A stretch of 64,000 bases of DNA, taken from Oceanospirillum sp048270425 (lineage in GTDB: Bacteria > Pseudomonadota > Gammaproteobacteria > Pseudomonadales > Halomonadaceae). Under the pieces are notes generated by a model. That model saw only the letters and a program-made list of their open reading frames with translations. It ran no database searches and was not told the origin of the DNA. Numbering within the stretch: the first letter of the stretch is position 1; each line of letters begins with the position of its first letter. This document shows positions 21,679-30,522 of this stretch, one piece after another. A program made the position numbers and the translations under genes. The stretch lies in NCBI GenBank assembly GCA_048270425.1, contig JBLWSY010000017.1:29676-93675 (forward strand), written 5' to 3'.

Positions 21679-23184
21679 ATGACGTCACAGCAAGCTGTCG
21701 TAACCGATTTCAACTGGCAGGAGATGGCAGCGACCATCGCCATGCCGAACTACGCCATCATCAACGGTGAGAACGTGAGCGCCCGCTCCGGTAAAACTCA
21801 GCCCGTGGTGAATCCGGCAACCGCTGAAACCATCGCTGAAGTCGCTGATTGCGGCCCGGAAGACGCTGATATCGCCGTAAAAATCGCCCGTGATACATTC
21901 GAATCCGGCGTTTGGTCAAAAATGGCACCGGGCGACCGTAAGCGCGTACTGCTGCGCTGGGCGGATCTGATCGAAGCCAACCTGCCTGAAATCGCTCTGC
22001 TGGAAAGCCTGAGCGCCGGTAAGCCGATCAGTGACTGCTTTAATATCGACGTTCCCAGCTGCCTGAACACCCTGCGCTGGACGGCGGAAGCTACCGACAA
22101 AGTTTATGAAGAGATCGCGCCAACCGGACATGACAGTCTGGCTCTGGTTCAGCGTTTACCGCTGGGCGTGATTGCGGCCATTGTGCCGTGGAACTTCCCG
22201 CTTTCTACTACGGTATGGAAGCTGGCTCCTTCGCTGGCGACAGGTAATTCTGTGATCCTGAAACCGGATCCGAAAACACCTTTCACCGCACTGAAAATTG
22301 CAGAACTTGCCCACCAGGCCGGCCTGCCCGCCGGCGTGCTTCAGGTGCTGCCCGGGGATGGAATCAATCTGGGCAAGCACCTTTCTTTGCACCCGGATAT
22401 CGACGGCCAGACCTTCACCGGCTCTACCGGCGTGGGCAAGCTGCTGATGCAGTATTCCGGCCAGTCCAACCTGAAGCGTACCTTCCTGGAACTGGGTGGT
22501 AAGAGCGCCAATATCGTGTTTGCCGATGCCAATCTGGAAAAAGCCGCTGACGCTGCGGTACTGGGTGGCTTCTATAACTCCGGCCAGACCTGTACTGCGG
22601 GCACGCGCCTGCTGGTTCAGGATGAGATCTACGACGAGTTTCTGGCGATGGTGCTGGAACGGGCGAAAAACTGGTGTCCGGATAACCCACTAAGCCCATC
22701 AACCAACATGGGCCCTGTGGTGGATCAGCGCCAGCTGGATACCATTCAGGGTTACGTGCAAAAGGGTATCGAAGAAGGCGCCAAGCTGGTTTACGGCGGT
22801 AAGGTCATGGAACACGCACTGGGCGGCTTCTACCACGAACCGACCATCTTCGCAGAAGTGGACAACAAGATGACCATCGCGCAGGAAGAGATCTTCGGCC
22901 CTGTGGTTTCCGTCATCCGCTTTAAGGATGCGGCGGATGCCGTTCGCATCGCCAACGACTCCCCTTACGGTCTGGCAGGCGCGGTATGGAGCCTGAATAT
23001 CAATACTGCGCACAAAGTAGCCGCTGCCGTTCGTACCGGCACCATGGGCGTGAATAACTACTTCGGTGGTGATATCACGGTTCCGTTTGGTGGCTTTAAA
23101 GAGTCCGGCAATGGTCGTGATAAGTCCCTGCACGCCATGGATGATTACACCGAGCTGAAAACCACCTGGATTGAGTTTGAGTAA
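21679..23184 (+). CDS. puuC: PuuC/KauB-type aldehyde dehydrogenase
   Basis: This 501-residue NAD(P)-dependent aldehyde dehydrogenase has PWNFPLSTTVWKLAPSLATG (cofactor region near 170), FTGSTGVGK, the general base Glu in FLELGGKSANIVF near 270 and the nucleophile Cys in NSGQTCTAGTR near 305. The overall sequence resembles PuuC (gamma-glutamyl-gamma-aminobutyraldehyde dehydrogenase) and KauB, which accept several omega-aminoaldehydes. In this genome it would oxidise the aldehydes made by the PuuB oxidases or SpuC aminotransferase. CAGGAT lies 7 nt before the ATG. Single gene between a promoter with a 14-bp palindrome and a bidirectional terminator. Confidence 0.87.
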   Translation: MTSQQAVVTDFNWQEMAATIAMPNYAIINGENVSARSGKTQPVVNPATAETIAEVADCGPEDADIAVKIARDTFESGVWSKMAPGDRKRVLLRWADLIEANLPEIALLESLSAGKPISDCFNIDVPSCLNTLRWTAEATDKVYEEIAPTGHDSLALVQRLPLGVIAAIVPWNFPLSTTVWKLAPSLATGNSVILKPDPKTPFTALKIAELAHQAGLPAGVLQVLPGDGINLGKHLSLHPDIDGQTFTGSTGVGKLLMQYSGQSNLKRTFLELGGKSANIVFADANLEKAADAAVLGGFYNSGQTCTAGTRLLVQDEIYDEFLAMVLERAKNWCPDNPLSPSTNMGPVVDQRQLDTIQGYVQKGIEEGAKLVYGGKVMEHALGGFYHEPTIFAEVDNKMTIAQEEIFGPVVSVIRFKDAADAVRIANDSPYGLAGAVWSLNINTAHKVAAAVRTGTMGVNNYFGGDITVPFGGFKESGNGRDKSLHAMDDYTELKTTWIEFE

Positions 23185-23220
23185 TCGGTAGCCGGAGAAC
23201 CCCGTCATAGCCTCTAAGCA

Positions 23221-23255
23221 AAAGCCCCGTTATTCAGTGCGAATAACGGGGCTTT
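23221..23255. terminator. Bidirectional terminator between puuC and a lysR gene
   Basis: AAAGCCCCGTTATTC (23221-23235) pairs perfectly with GAATAACGGGGCTTT (23241-23255), loop AGTGC. It is equally good on both strands. Confidence 0.9.
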
Positions 23256-23277
23256 CTGCTGATAAAACCGCTGAAAA

Positions 23278-24192
23278 TCAGCTTTTACTATCCGGCCAGA
23301 CCTCGCCCAGAAAACCCTCCAGCTGCTCGATAATTTTCACAATACGCGGCAGATGGCGCTGGCGTTTGTGGGCCACCAGATAAAGCTCACCCTTGCTATA
23401 AGCACTGAGATCAATGGGCAGCGCTGTTAGGCCACTGACAATATCGTTACGGTCAAAACCTTCCGGCAGCACCATAGCACCCACTCCGGCACAACAGGCC
23501 GCCAACTGCACGTTGTAATCGTTGGAGGTAAAGGCGGGTTTGAAATCCGGAATCACACGTTTCAAAACCTGATTCACCTGCAGATAATCGTACTTATCCG
23601 GCCAACAGATCCATTTCAGCTGCTTAATATCCCAACCCCTCTGCGAATCAACAGCGAGGTTCTGATCCGCCAGATGCTTCTCCGAGACATAAACCCGCAT
23701 ATCACCCTTAAAAGAGGAGAGACAGATCAGATCTTCATCCTGCGGATACTGGGTTCTTAAGGAGATATCCGCCTCACCCCGGGCAAGATTCAGGGTGCTG
23801 ATATCACTCAGCACCTCCAGCTGAATGTCGGGATAGATGCCGGCAAGCTCGGCGGCAAAGGGCGTTAACAAAGCAAAGGCGATCGCCGGTGGCGCGGTAA
23901 TACGCACACAGCCGCTGATGGTTTGGGGCGACTGCACCTCGGTCATCACCTCTGCCGACCATTGCGCCATCTGCTGTGCTGCCGGTAGTAGCTTATTGCC
24001 GAGCGCGGTCAGCTCACAGCCCTGACTCAGGCGGATAAACAGCGGCTGTCCAAGCTGTTCTTCCAGCTCAGCGATGCGTCGGCTCAGGGTTGGCTGCCCC
24101 AGTTTTAATTCACGGGCGGCGGCGCTGAAGCTGCCGGTCTCTGCCACCGTCAGAAAGAGTTTCAGATCCTGCCAGTTCAGATCTTTATTCAT
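23278..24192 (-). CDS. LysR family transcriptional regulator
   Basis: This 304-residue LysR protein has a classic N-terminal HTH (FLTVAETGSFSAAARELKLGQPTLSRRIAELE, read in two blocks at residues 13-44) and an effector-binding domain (about 92-300). Its overall look is that of the regulators often annotated near hydrolases or oxidoreductases. It is divergent from the metallo-beta-lactamase-fold gene at 24387 with 194 nt between, so that gene is its likely target. Inducer unknown. Confidence 0.88.
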   Translation of the reverse strand: MNKDLNWQDLKLFLTVAETGSFSAAARELKLGQPTLSRRIAELEEQLGQPLFIRLSQGCELTALGNKLLPAAQQMAQWSAEVMTEVQSPQTISGCVRITAPPAIAFALLTPFAAELAGIYPDIQLEVLSDISTLNLARGEADISLRTQYPQDEDLICLSSFKGDMRVYVSEKHLADQNLAVDSQRGWDIKQLKWICWPDKYDYLQVNQVLKRVIPDFKPAFTSNDYNVQLAACCAGVGAMVLPEGFDRNDIVSGLTALPIDLSAYSKGELYLVAHKRQRHLPRIVKIIEQLEGFLGEVWPDSKS

Positions 24193-24386
24193 GGCTTGAA
24201 CCTACCCTTACTCATACGCAACAGAAACCATCCAAAAACGGATAGCATCATCAATTTTTAACCAATTTACTTCAAATAAAGAATAGCCAAACTATAGCAC
24301 AGCAAGAGGCTGAACCAAGACGTTGCCAGAAACAGTCAACATCAAGAGCACAAGCCTTGTTAGTTCACATTTAAAGAGGACACGGT

Positions 24387-25388
24387 ATGTCACCGATATC
24401 TAAAGCCGGAGCGGGCCAGTCAGCGCCTTCAAAACGCCCGATCAAAAAAGTCATTCTGATTAGCCTGGCGATTATCATCGTTTTGTTTGCAGCGATTGCG
24501 CTCTGGCTGAGTCAGGCGGTAGCGACTCACCACCCGACTGAAGCTTCACCTCTGGGGCGGGAGATCAGCCAGCGAACGCTGGATCAGCTTCTTAAAGCTG
24601 AACAGACAGGCGCATCAGCGGTGGCCAACAAGCTCGATACTCTGGTTGCAGCAGACTGGCAGGTACCTCTGAATGGTCTGCTAAACCTGAACCACCCTAA
24701 GGCGAAGGCCGCCGGATTAATAAACAGGGAAGAAGGGATTCAGATTTATGCCTATCACCTGCAACACCCGAAATACGGAGACTTTCTGATCGATACCGGT
24801 ATTTCCACCCGCTTCGCAACAGATCCGAAATCCGTTGGTGTTCCCGGCTGGCTCGAACCTCAGCTAAAAATTAAAACACTGAAAATGCGCCGATCCACCG
24901 AAGCGTTTTTGCAGGCGTTGCAGAGACCACTTAAAGGTGTGTTTATGACCCACCTGCATCTTGATCATATTAGCGGTCTGCCGGCGATTCCGACTGATGT
25001 GCCCCTCTATACCGGTAAGGGTGAAGCCACCGAACAGTATTTCCTTTACGCCGCCACCAATGGCACAACAGATACTCTGCTGGATCAGCGCCCGGCATTA
25101 AGAGAGTGGCAAGGGAAAATTCTCGATATCTTTGGTGACGGCAGCGCCTTTGCCTTGCATACACCGGGGCATACTGCGGGCTCAACAGCCTACCTGATTC
25201 GCTCTGAATCGGGCTGGGTGTTGCTGACAGGGGATACCTGCCACACTGCCTGGGGATGGCAGAATAATGTTGAACCGGGTCAGTTCTCCAGCGATCAAGC
25301 CGCCAACCGAGAGAGCCTTGAATGGCTGCAACAACTGGCGAAACGCCATCCGCAAATCAAGGTGCAGGTGGGTCACCAGCCGCTTTAA
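24387..25388 (+). CDS. Membrane-anchored MBL-fold metallo-hydrolase
   Basis: The 333-residue protein has an N-terminal transmembrane helix (residues 20-43) after a basic stretch. A metallo-beta-lactamase domain follows, with HLHLDH (189-194), the later HTPGHTAGS, GDTCHT, and a C-terminal GHQP. All metal ligands of a di-zinc centre are present. The catalytic domain would face the periplasm. Lactonase- or thioesterase-like activity is possible, but no substrate can be read. AAAGAGGA lies 9 nt upstream of the ATG. Divergent from a LysR gene. Confidence 0.82.
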   Translation: MSPISKAGAGQSAPSKRPIKKVILISLAIIIVLFAAIALWLSQAVATHHPTEASPLGREISQRTLDQLLKAEQTGASAVANKLDTLVAADWQVPLNGLLNLNHPKAKAAGLINREEGIQIYAYHLQHPKYGDFLIDTGISTRFATDPKSVGVPGWLEPQLKIKTLKMRRSTEAFLQALQRPLKGVFMTHLHLDHISGLPAIPTDVPLYTGKGEATEQYFLYAATNGTTDTLLDQRPALREWQGKILDIFGDGSAFALHTPGHTAGSTAYLIRSESGWVLLTGDTCHTAWGWQNNVEPGQFSSDQAANRESLEWLQQLAKRHPQIKVQVGHQPL

Positions 25389-25411
25389 TGATCAGTGTTA
25401 GAAAAACGAGC

Positions 25412-25993
25412 CTAAGACAGTCGGCCTGCTTTAAAGGCCGACTCGATACTGTAAGCCGCGATCACCTTATGAAAGGGTTTAATCACCTGCATATAAGCGC
25501 GGCCTATGCCGGTATGCAGATTCACACGGGTACTCAGGGTGTACAGGCCATCTTCATGGTTCTGCAGCGATATCCAAACCGCCATATGCCGCTCTTCAGA
25601 GCCAACAATCACCTCATCTGCTGTAGCTTTGAGGATGGTCATAGCACCGGCTTTAGCGCCCTCTTTTATTTTATCGGCGGTAATGGTCATGCCTTCCGGA
25701 CTGGTTTCAAAGCCGAACAACCCCACCAGTTTATTGCGCAGGCTGATCATAAAACGTACCGGCTTCGGCAGCTTCCCGAAGATTGCCAGATACACACTGC
25801 GGGCATCCTGAGTGTCATCTTCCAGCCGGAAAGCAAAGGCATCTTCATAACCCCGCCCTTTTGCTTTTTCATGCAAACTGCAATTTTCAGGCAACGGGCA
25901 GGGGATAGCTTTACCCTTGTTAATCACAACGCTGTCATCCTGCTGATGGGCAACAGCGTTTTGTCCAGTGTTTTGTTTAGAGTTTTCCATCAT
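25412..25993 (-). CDS. DUF2867 family protein
   Basis: The roughly 193-residue protein has the DUF2867 pattern: YEDAFAFRLEDDTQDARSVY, then NKLVGLFGF, DEVIVGSEERHMAVWISL, STRVNLHTGIGRAYMQVI and a C-terminal helix PFHKVIAAYSI. Function is unknown; the domain has a START/SRPBCC-like character. The start is one of two adjacent ATGs (25993 or 25990) behind GGGGAG. It is the third gene of a unit with a DUF6463 membrane protein and a TetR regulator. Confidence 0.78.
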   Translation of the reverse strand: MMENSKQNTGQNAVAHQQDDSVVINKGKAIPCPLPENCSLHEKAKGRGYEDAFAFRLEDDTQDARSVYLAIFGKLPKPVRFMISLRNKLVGLFGFETSPEGMTITADKIKEGAKAGAMTILKATADEVIVGSEERHMAVWISLQNHEDGLYTLSTRVNLHTGIGRAYMQVIKPFHKVIAAYSIESAFKAGRLS

Positions 25994-26052
25994 CGTACTC
26001 CCCGCTTTTCGCGTAGCGGTTAAAGGCGTGGTTTTAGGGGCGATTTTGAGGG

Positions 26053-26601
26053 CTAGGCAAGCGCCCAACCCTCGATCATCTCTGTCATCAGATCATCCAT
26101 CTGTCGCCACTGATCACGACTAACCTGATCACCCGCCTGCACACAGCCGACCAACGTCCAGTAGAGAATACCCGCCAGCAGACCTACCTTGTCCTGTTTT
26201 GATTCCGGCAGCAGCAAGGCGCATTGACCGGCCAGATAATCCAATCGAATCTGATCCGCCTCTTGTACCGCCGCTTTTGCCTGCGTATCCTGCCACGCCC
26301 AATTGCGAACGGCGGTTTCTATCGCCAGTGCTTCGTCATCAATCAGGTCCAGCAAGCGGTTACGGCGCTGCTGCCACTCCGGCAGATTCTGCACCTTGTC
26401 GATCAGCTGCTGGCTGTAATGCTGCTGCCAGTAGCTTAAAAGCTCAGTCAGAAACACCTCACGATTCTTAAAGTGGTGATAAAAAGAGCCTTTTGTCGCC
26501 CCCGCCCGCTGACACAGAGGATCAATTTTCACCTGCGCCACGCCGGCTTCCACCAACAACTCTAATCCCAGCGACAGCCAGTCATCTTTAAGCATTTTCA
26601 T
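26053..26601 (-). CDS. TetR/AcrR family transcriptional regulator
   Basis: The 182-residue regulator has an N-terminal HTH (residues 8-50; LELLVEAGVAQVKIDPL, CQRAGATKGSFYHHFKNREVF) and a helical ligand-binding part. Its ATG overlaps the stop of the upstream DUF6463 gene by four bases (ATGA), so the two are coupled. The operon promoter carries a long nested palindrome (27045-27087), the likely autorepression site. Ligand unknown. Confidence 0.9.
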   Translation of the reverse strand: MKMLKDDWLSLGLELLVEAGVAQVKIDPLCQRAGATKGSFYHHFKNREVFLTELLSYWQQHYSQQLIDKVQNLPEWQQRRNRLLDLIDDEALAIETAVRNWAWQDTQAKAAVQEADQIRLDYLAGQCALLLPESKQDKVGLLAGILYWTLVGCVQAGDQVSRDQWRQMDDLMTEMIEGWALA

Positions 26602-26999
26602 AGTATTGACGCCTCTCGCTTGGGCTTGAATTCAGTCTTTGCACCGCCCAAAACCACCAGTAATCCCAACGGCATAAAAAACCAGGCACCGGACTGAGGC
26701 AGTACAAATGCCACCGCACAACCTGATGCCAGCAACACATAACCCAGCCATTGCGGCAGCCTGCCGATTTGATTCAGCCACTGCTGCATCAGCGCACCCA
26801 GCACCCACCAGAAAATCCCCAGCATTAAAAACCAGAGTATGGAGCTACGGGAAAAGTTGATCTGTCCATCCTGCTCTACGGTATTCCAGAAGCCTGCTTC
26901 TGCCATGCCCTGCAGTACCTCCCATCCCAACACGACACCCAGTAGGTTATGAAGGGTTGCGATCGTTATGAGTAGCCAACCTGAATTTCGATACCACAT
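26598..26999 (-). CDS. DUF6463 family membrane protein
   Basis: The 133-residue protein has four hydrophobic helices, starting WLLITIATLHNLLGVVLGW, and contains the central SILWFLMLGIFWWVLGALM typical of DUF6463. Function is unknown. AAAGGAG lies 5-8 nt before the ATG at 26999; the upstream extension to 27053 runs into the operator and is rejected. First gene of the DUF6463-tetR-DUF2867 unit. Confidence 0.75.
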   Translation of the reverse strand: MWYRNSGWLLITIATLHNLLGVVLGWEVLQGMAEAGFWNTVEQDGQINFSRSSILWFLMLGIFWWVLGALMQQWLNQIGRLPQWLGYVLLASGCAVAFVLPQSGAWFFMPLGLLVVLGGAKTEFKPKREASIL

Positions 27000-27044
27000 A
27001 AAAACTCCTTTTTGCTTATCCCTGTTATTGGGGCGTGAACGAAT

Positions 27045-27087
27045 AAAGCTCAAAACATACCATACGGTATAGTATGTTTTGAGCTTT
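27045..27087. promoter_or_regulatory. Nested palindromic operator of the DUF6463-tetR-DUF2867 unit
   Basis: AAAGCTCAAAACATAC (27045-27060) is the exact inverse complement of GTATGTTTTGAGCTTT (27072-27087). Inside lies ATACGGTAT, a second dyad. The size and position, 45-90 nt before the first gene, fit a TetR-family operator; the arms are long enough that two dimers could bind. Confidence 0.7.
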
Positions 27088-27143
27088 GACCAGAATTTTT
27101 TGAATGATCAGCCAGTAACGTTGAACCAGAGTTTCTTATACGG

Positions 27144-27182
27144 ACAAAAAAACCCGGCCAGACATGTCTGACCGGGTTTTCG
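27144..27182 (-). terminator. Terminator of the cupin transcript
   Basis: AACCCGGCCAGACA and TGTCTGACCGGGTT (27151-27177) pair with one mismatch. A-rich sequence on the left gives a T-run on the minus strand, about 45 nt beyond the cupin stop. Confidence 0.8.
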
Positions 27183-27226
27183 GGTTCAGCGATCACTGAG
27201 CGTATCAGAAAAACATCAGCGGCTGA

Positions 27227-27622
27227 TCAGCCTTCGCTCTCTTCATAAATCGCATAAAACTTTTTCGCGTGGCCGATGGTTTCCCAGCTGCCTTTGTAGC
27301 CCGCGGGAATCACGAAAGCATCACCGGCACTCAGAATCTCCTGATGCCCTTCTTCATCGGTCAGTATCGCACGGCCGGAGATCAGATAGCAGAACTCATC
27401 CTCGGTGTAGTTCAGGTTCCATTTACCTTCGGTGGACGACCAGACACCACAGAAGAAGTTTTCTTTACTGTTGGTGAAGAGATTTTCCACACTTTCCATC
27501 GGCTTACCGGAGATCACACGATCCAGGCTGATCGGAGTATCTGCGCCTTCAGCACCGGAGAATTCACTTCGGATGCGCTTCAGCTTTTGAGCCTGTGGTG
27601 AAGGGTTTTGAACTTGTGTCAT
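27227..27622 (-). CDS. Cupin domain protein (DUF861/EutQ-like)
   Basis: The 131-residue single cupin has FFCGVWSSTEGKWNLNYTEDEFCYLISGRAIL followed by EILSAGDAFVIPAGYKGSWE; in short pieces these are the cupin 1 and 2 motifs of the DUF861 group. Related proteins often lie in polyamine and amino acid catabolic loci, but no reaction is proven. It sits between a TetR gene and a terminator, on the same strand as tetR and puuB1. A structural, binding or small isomerase role is possible. Confidence 0.8.
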   Translation of the reverse strand: MTQVQNPSPQAQKLKRIRSEFSGAEGADTPISLDRVISGKPMESVENLFTNSKENFFCGVWSSTEGKWNLNYTEDEFCYLISGRAILTDEEGHQEILSAGDAFVIPAGYKGSWETIGHAKKFYAIYEESEG

Positions 27623-27756
27623 GGTTGCTTCTCTTGTTATTTGCAGTCGTTAAAGGGTTAAACCGACAGCAAAAAGACCGTTAAGAGACAGCAAACTGCA
27701 GCACTGAACAGCGCTTTTATAAAGCCGTTAAAACAGATTAAGAACCCCTGAAAGAA

Positions 27757-28440
27757 CTACTCCGGCAGATAACCCAGCAAGAGGTTATTCAGCATAGATT
27801 CCAGATCCGCCAGGGTTCGCTTGGCACGATCACCTTTCTGATTTACCACCACCAGAAAAACGCTGTGGGTCACTTCCAGATAGAGACGACCCAGACGCTC
27901 GCGCTCGCGCACATGGCGGTTAACCCCCATGCGACGGAACACTTCGGCCATACGGCTGATTTCCAGTTCATCATGGCGCTCATCCAGTTCACGCAGCTCC
28001 GGTACAGAGAACATCGCCTGCACCAGCGTCAGAATCGCTTTCTGACGACGGTAAACACCCAGCTTAATCCTGAGCATCTTTGGCAGAAGCTCTGACAAGG
28101 GCATGGTTTCCACCGGCCAGCTGGCGATCTCATCCAGAGCGGCTTCTACCTGCTCCAGCCAGCGGGTGCCCATGGCGTGCAGAATGGCGTGTTTATTCGG
28201 AAAGTAGTGATACAGAGAACCCACCGAGATACCTACCGCTTTGGCGATCAGTATGGTGTTCAGATCATCCAGCCCCACCTCTTCCAGCAGTTCACCGGTT
28301 GCATCGATGATCTGACGGGAGCGTTGCTTGGATCTGTCCTGAACCGGAGCATTCCGGGGTGCCAGACTCTGGGTCTGCTTCTTGCGGCGCACCGCCTCAG
28401 AAACCACCTGTGCTTTAGAGTCTGCCTTGGTATCCTTCAT
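27757..28440 (-). CDS. TetR family transcriptional regulator
   Basis: The 227-residue protein has an unusually long basic N-terminal extension (about 40 residues), then a TetR HTH (QIIDATGELLEEVGLDDLN, IAKAVGISVGSLYHYFPNK) and a helical sensor domain. It lies between the cupin and puuB1 genes on the same strand. It is a candidate regulator of puuB1/puuA1. A GAATAAATTC dyad immediately before its start codon could be part of an autoregulatory site. Confidence 0.87.
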   Translation of the reverse strand: MKDTKADSKAQVVSEAVRRKKQTQSLAPRNAPVQDRSKQRSRQIIDATGELLEEVGLDDLNTILIAKAVGISVGSLYHYFPNKHAILHAMGTRWLEQVEAALDEIASWPVETMPLSELLPKMLRIKLGVYRRQKAILTLVQAMFSVPELRELDERHDELEISRMAEVFRRMGVNRHVRERERLGRLYLEVTHSVFLVVVNQKGDRAKRTLADLESMLNNLLLGYLPE

Positions 28441-28649
28441 CGAATAAATTCACCTGTTCTGCCTGTTTGTTTACCTGATCTGGGCGCATTATACGGATGC
28501 ACCGGAGTTTGCCTAGCGGTGATCTTTTAAGCAGTTATCTGTTTAGCGTGCAGCTTGCTTGTTTCCTCTTTAACGATCCTTTTGTCGGTTGAATTCTTAT
28601 GGGTTCGCTTTGTTCTTAATCTTGCTTCGTTTTACCAAGCGGGGCTGTC

Positions 28650-29948
28650 TCAACGCCCCAGGCGATCACGCAGGGAATAGAACAGCATGCCCGCCACCAG
28701 TCCCGGCCAACGTAACAGGGTACCGCCGGGGAAAGTGGGCGTCGGAACTTTGGAGAAGAGATCAAAGCGTTCGGCGCTGCCGCTGATCGCCTCCGCCATC
28801 AGCTTGCCGCCCAGTGTCGCCAGCGCCACACCGTGACCGGAATATCCCTGCGCCACATAGATCACGTCATCGATACGCTCAAAGTGCGGCATACGGTTCA
28901 GGGTGATCGCCAGGGTGCCGCCCCAGCCGTAATCGATCTGCACGTCCTTCAATTCCGGGTAGTACTCCAGCATATAAGGACGAACAAAACTGCCGATATC
29001 TTTCGGGAATTTTGAGGAATAGTTTTCGCCCCCACCCCACAGCAGGCGGTTATCACCGGACAGCTTGAAGTAGTTGATAACAAAACGGGAATCCGCCACG
29101 GCCACATCATCACGGTTGATGCGACGGCAGGTAGCGTCATCCAGCGGCTCGGTCGCCAGAATAAAGTTATTGATGGGCATAATCTTGCCCGCGATGCGCG
29201 GTTCCAGCTTGCCCAGATAACCGTTACAGGCCAGCAGCATATATTTAGCTTTTACCGAGCCCTGCTCACCAAAGACCTCAACGCCCTTACCGGCTGGAGT
29301 CTGGCGGAGCTCGTAATGGCTGACACGGCTGTTCTCAAAAAACTGAACACCGGCTTTTTCCGCTGCAGCGGCAAGACCCAGCGCATAGTTCAGAGGATGC
29401 AGGTGAGCACCCTCGGTCCAGTATTCACCGGCACCGAAACGCTCACAGCCCAACATATTGGAAACCTCTTCCGGCTCCACATACTTGAGGGCGTCGTAGT
29501 TGAGCACCTTGTTTTTGTACTCAACGGTCTCTTTGATATGGGCGTTATGGGATGGCTTGGCTGCTACGTGCAGAACACCGCTTTTCAGATCACAGTCGAT
29601 CTCATGCCTTGCCACCAGCTCTTTCACCAGATCCACGGATTCCAGCGACATCTGCCACAGCATATCGGCACCGGCCTTGCCGACCTTCTTCTCCAGATCC
29701 TCATGGCCCATATTATGACCCTGACAAACCTGACCGCCGTTACGACCGGATGCCCCCCAGCCGATACGCTCCGCTTCCAGCACAGCAACCTGATAGCCCA
29801 GCTCCGCCAGATGCAACGCGGCTGAAAGACCAGTAAAGCCAGCACCCACAATGCAGATATCGGTCTGAACCTCACCGGTCAGAACCGGATAATCCGACTT
29901 GGGGTTTGCGCTGTCTGCGTAGTAAGAGGGTGTGTAACCCTGTGTCAT
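28650..29948 (-). CDS. puuB: PuuB-type FAD-dependent gamma-glutamylputrescine oxidase, copy 1
   Basis: The 432-residue DAO-family flavoprotein has the FAD-binding motif DICIVGAGFTGLSAALHL near residue 28, then GWGASGRNGGQVCQGHN, and a C-terminal YSGHGVALATLGGKLMAEA. It matches the PuuB/YtfM-like oxidases that oxidise gamma-glutamylputrescine to the aldehyde, releasing ammonia and H2O2. ATG at 29948 is preceded by ACAGGA. The extension to 30002 lacks similarity. It is divergent from puuA1 across a 574-nt gap. A second copy (about the same length) is at 61611. Confidence 0.85.
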   Translation of the reverse strand: MTQGYTPSYYADSANPKSDYPVLTGEVQTDICIVGAGFTGLSAALHLAELGYQVAVLEAERIGWGASGRNGGQVCQGHNMGHEDLEKKVGKAGADMLWQMSLESVDLVKELVARHEIDCDLKSGVLHVAAKPSHNAHIKETVEYKNKVLNYDALKYVEPEEVSNMLGCERFGAGEYWTEGAHLHPLNYALGLAAAAEKAGVQFFENSRVSHYELRQTPAGKGVEVFGEQGSVKAKYMLLACNGYLGKLEPRIAGKIMPINNFILATEPLDDATCRRINRDDVAVADSRFVINYFKLSGDNRLLWGGGENYSSKFPKDIGSFVRPYMLEYYPELKDVQIDYGWGGTLAITLNRMPHFERIDDVIYVAQGYSGHGVALATLGGKLMAEAISGSAERFDLFSKVPTPTFPGGTLLRWPGLVAGMLFYSLRDRLGR

Positions 29949-30522
29949 ATTCCTGTCTCCAATACATTCCACCCCTGCTTTTCTCTGAACGCCAGCTTTC
30001 ATTAACCCGTACTTTTAATGCTTCAGAAAAGTGCATAAAAAACGAACCCGGTAACTTTCCGCGCTAAAACAGTTCAGACAAAAAGTCTTAAAAGGAATAA
30101 CAAACCCCACAACAAACCGAATAATACTTCTAATATTTTTTGGTAACAAGCCCGATTTAAAAGGCTCAACCGGCTAAAAAACAAACTTTCATACTTTTCT
30201 ATTAAAACTTTCAGTTGCTTTAGATTTTCTTTTCACCTAGCCTAGAAACCGAAACATGATTCGGTTTATTACCACCGGCCATTCAACAACCAGCCAAACA
30301 GGCCACACAACACACGATGCTTGCCCTCCGGATCAGGAATGCAAAACATCAGGCCGGGGAATCATGGGTTTCATATCTGCAAGCAGAAATGGCGAACAGA
30401 TAACGCACAACAAAAATGAAAAGCGACTAATAAAAGCAGCAGACAGCGATCAGCAGCTTAGCTATAACACTCTCAAGCTGTTAATCAGCACATCTGCTAC
30501 CAAAAAAATGTGAAGGTGAGTT
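29949..30522. promoter_or_regulatory. Divergent puuB1-puuA1 regulatory region
   Basis: This 574-nt gap contains no credible gene; the 85-codon frame at 30256 has no ribosome binding site or protein-like features. CCGAATAATACTTC at 30118-30131 resembles the palindromic operator of the puuC promoter (CCGAATAATTATTC). The region is A+T-rich around 30110-30240. AAGGTGA at 30513 is the puuA1 ribosome binding site. Confidence 0.5.

Noticed and set aside
26053..26601. HigBA-like or other toxin partner for the TetR/DUF6463 unit
   Set aside because: DUF6463 and DUF2867 have no toxin features; the locus reads as an ordinary autoregulated unit.
30256..30513. 85-codon frame in the puuB1-puuA1 gap
   Set aside because: No ribosome binding site, no recognisable fold, and it overlaps the A+T-rich control region; the puuA1 ribosome binding site starts where it ends.
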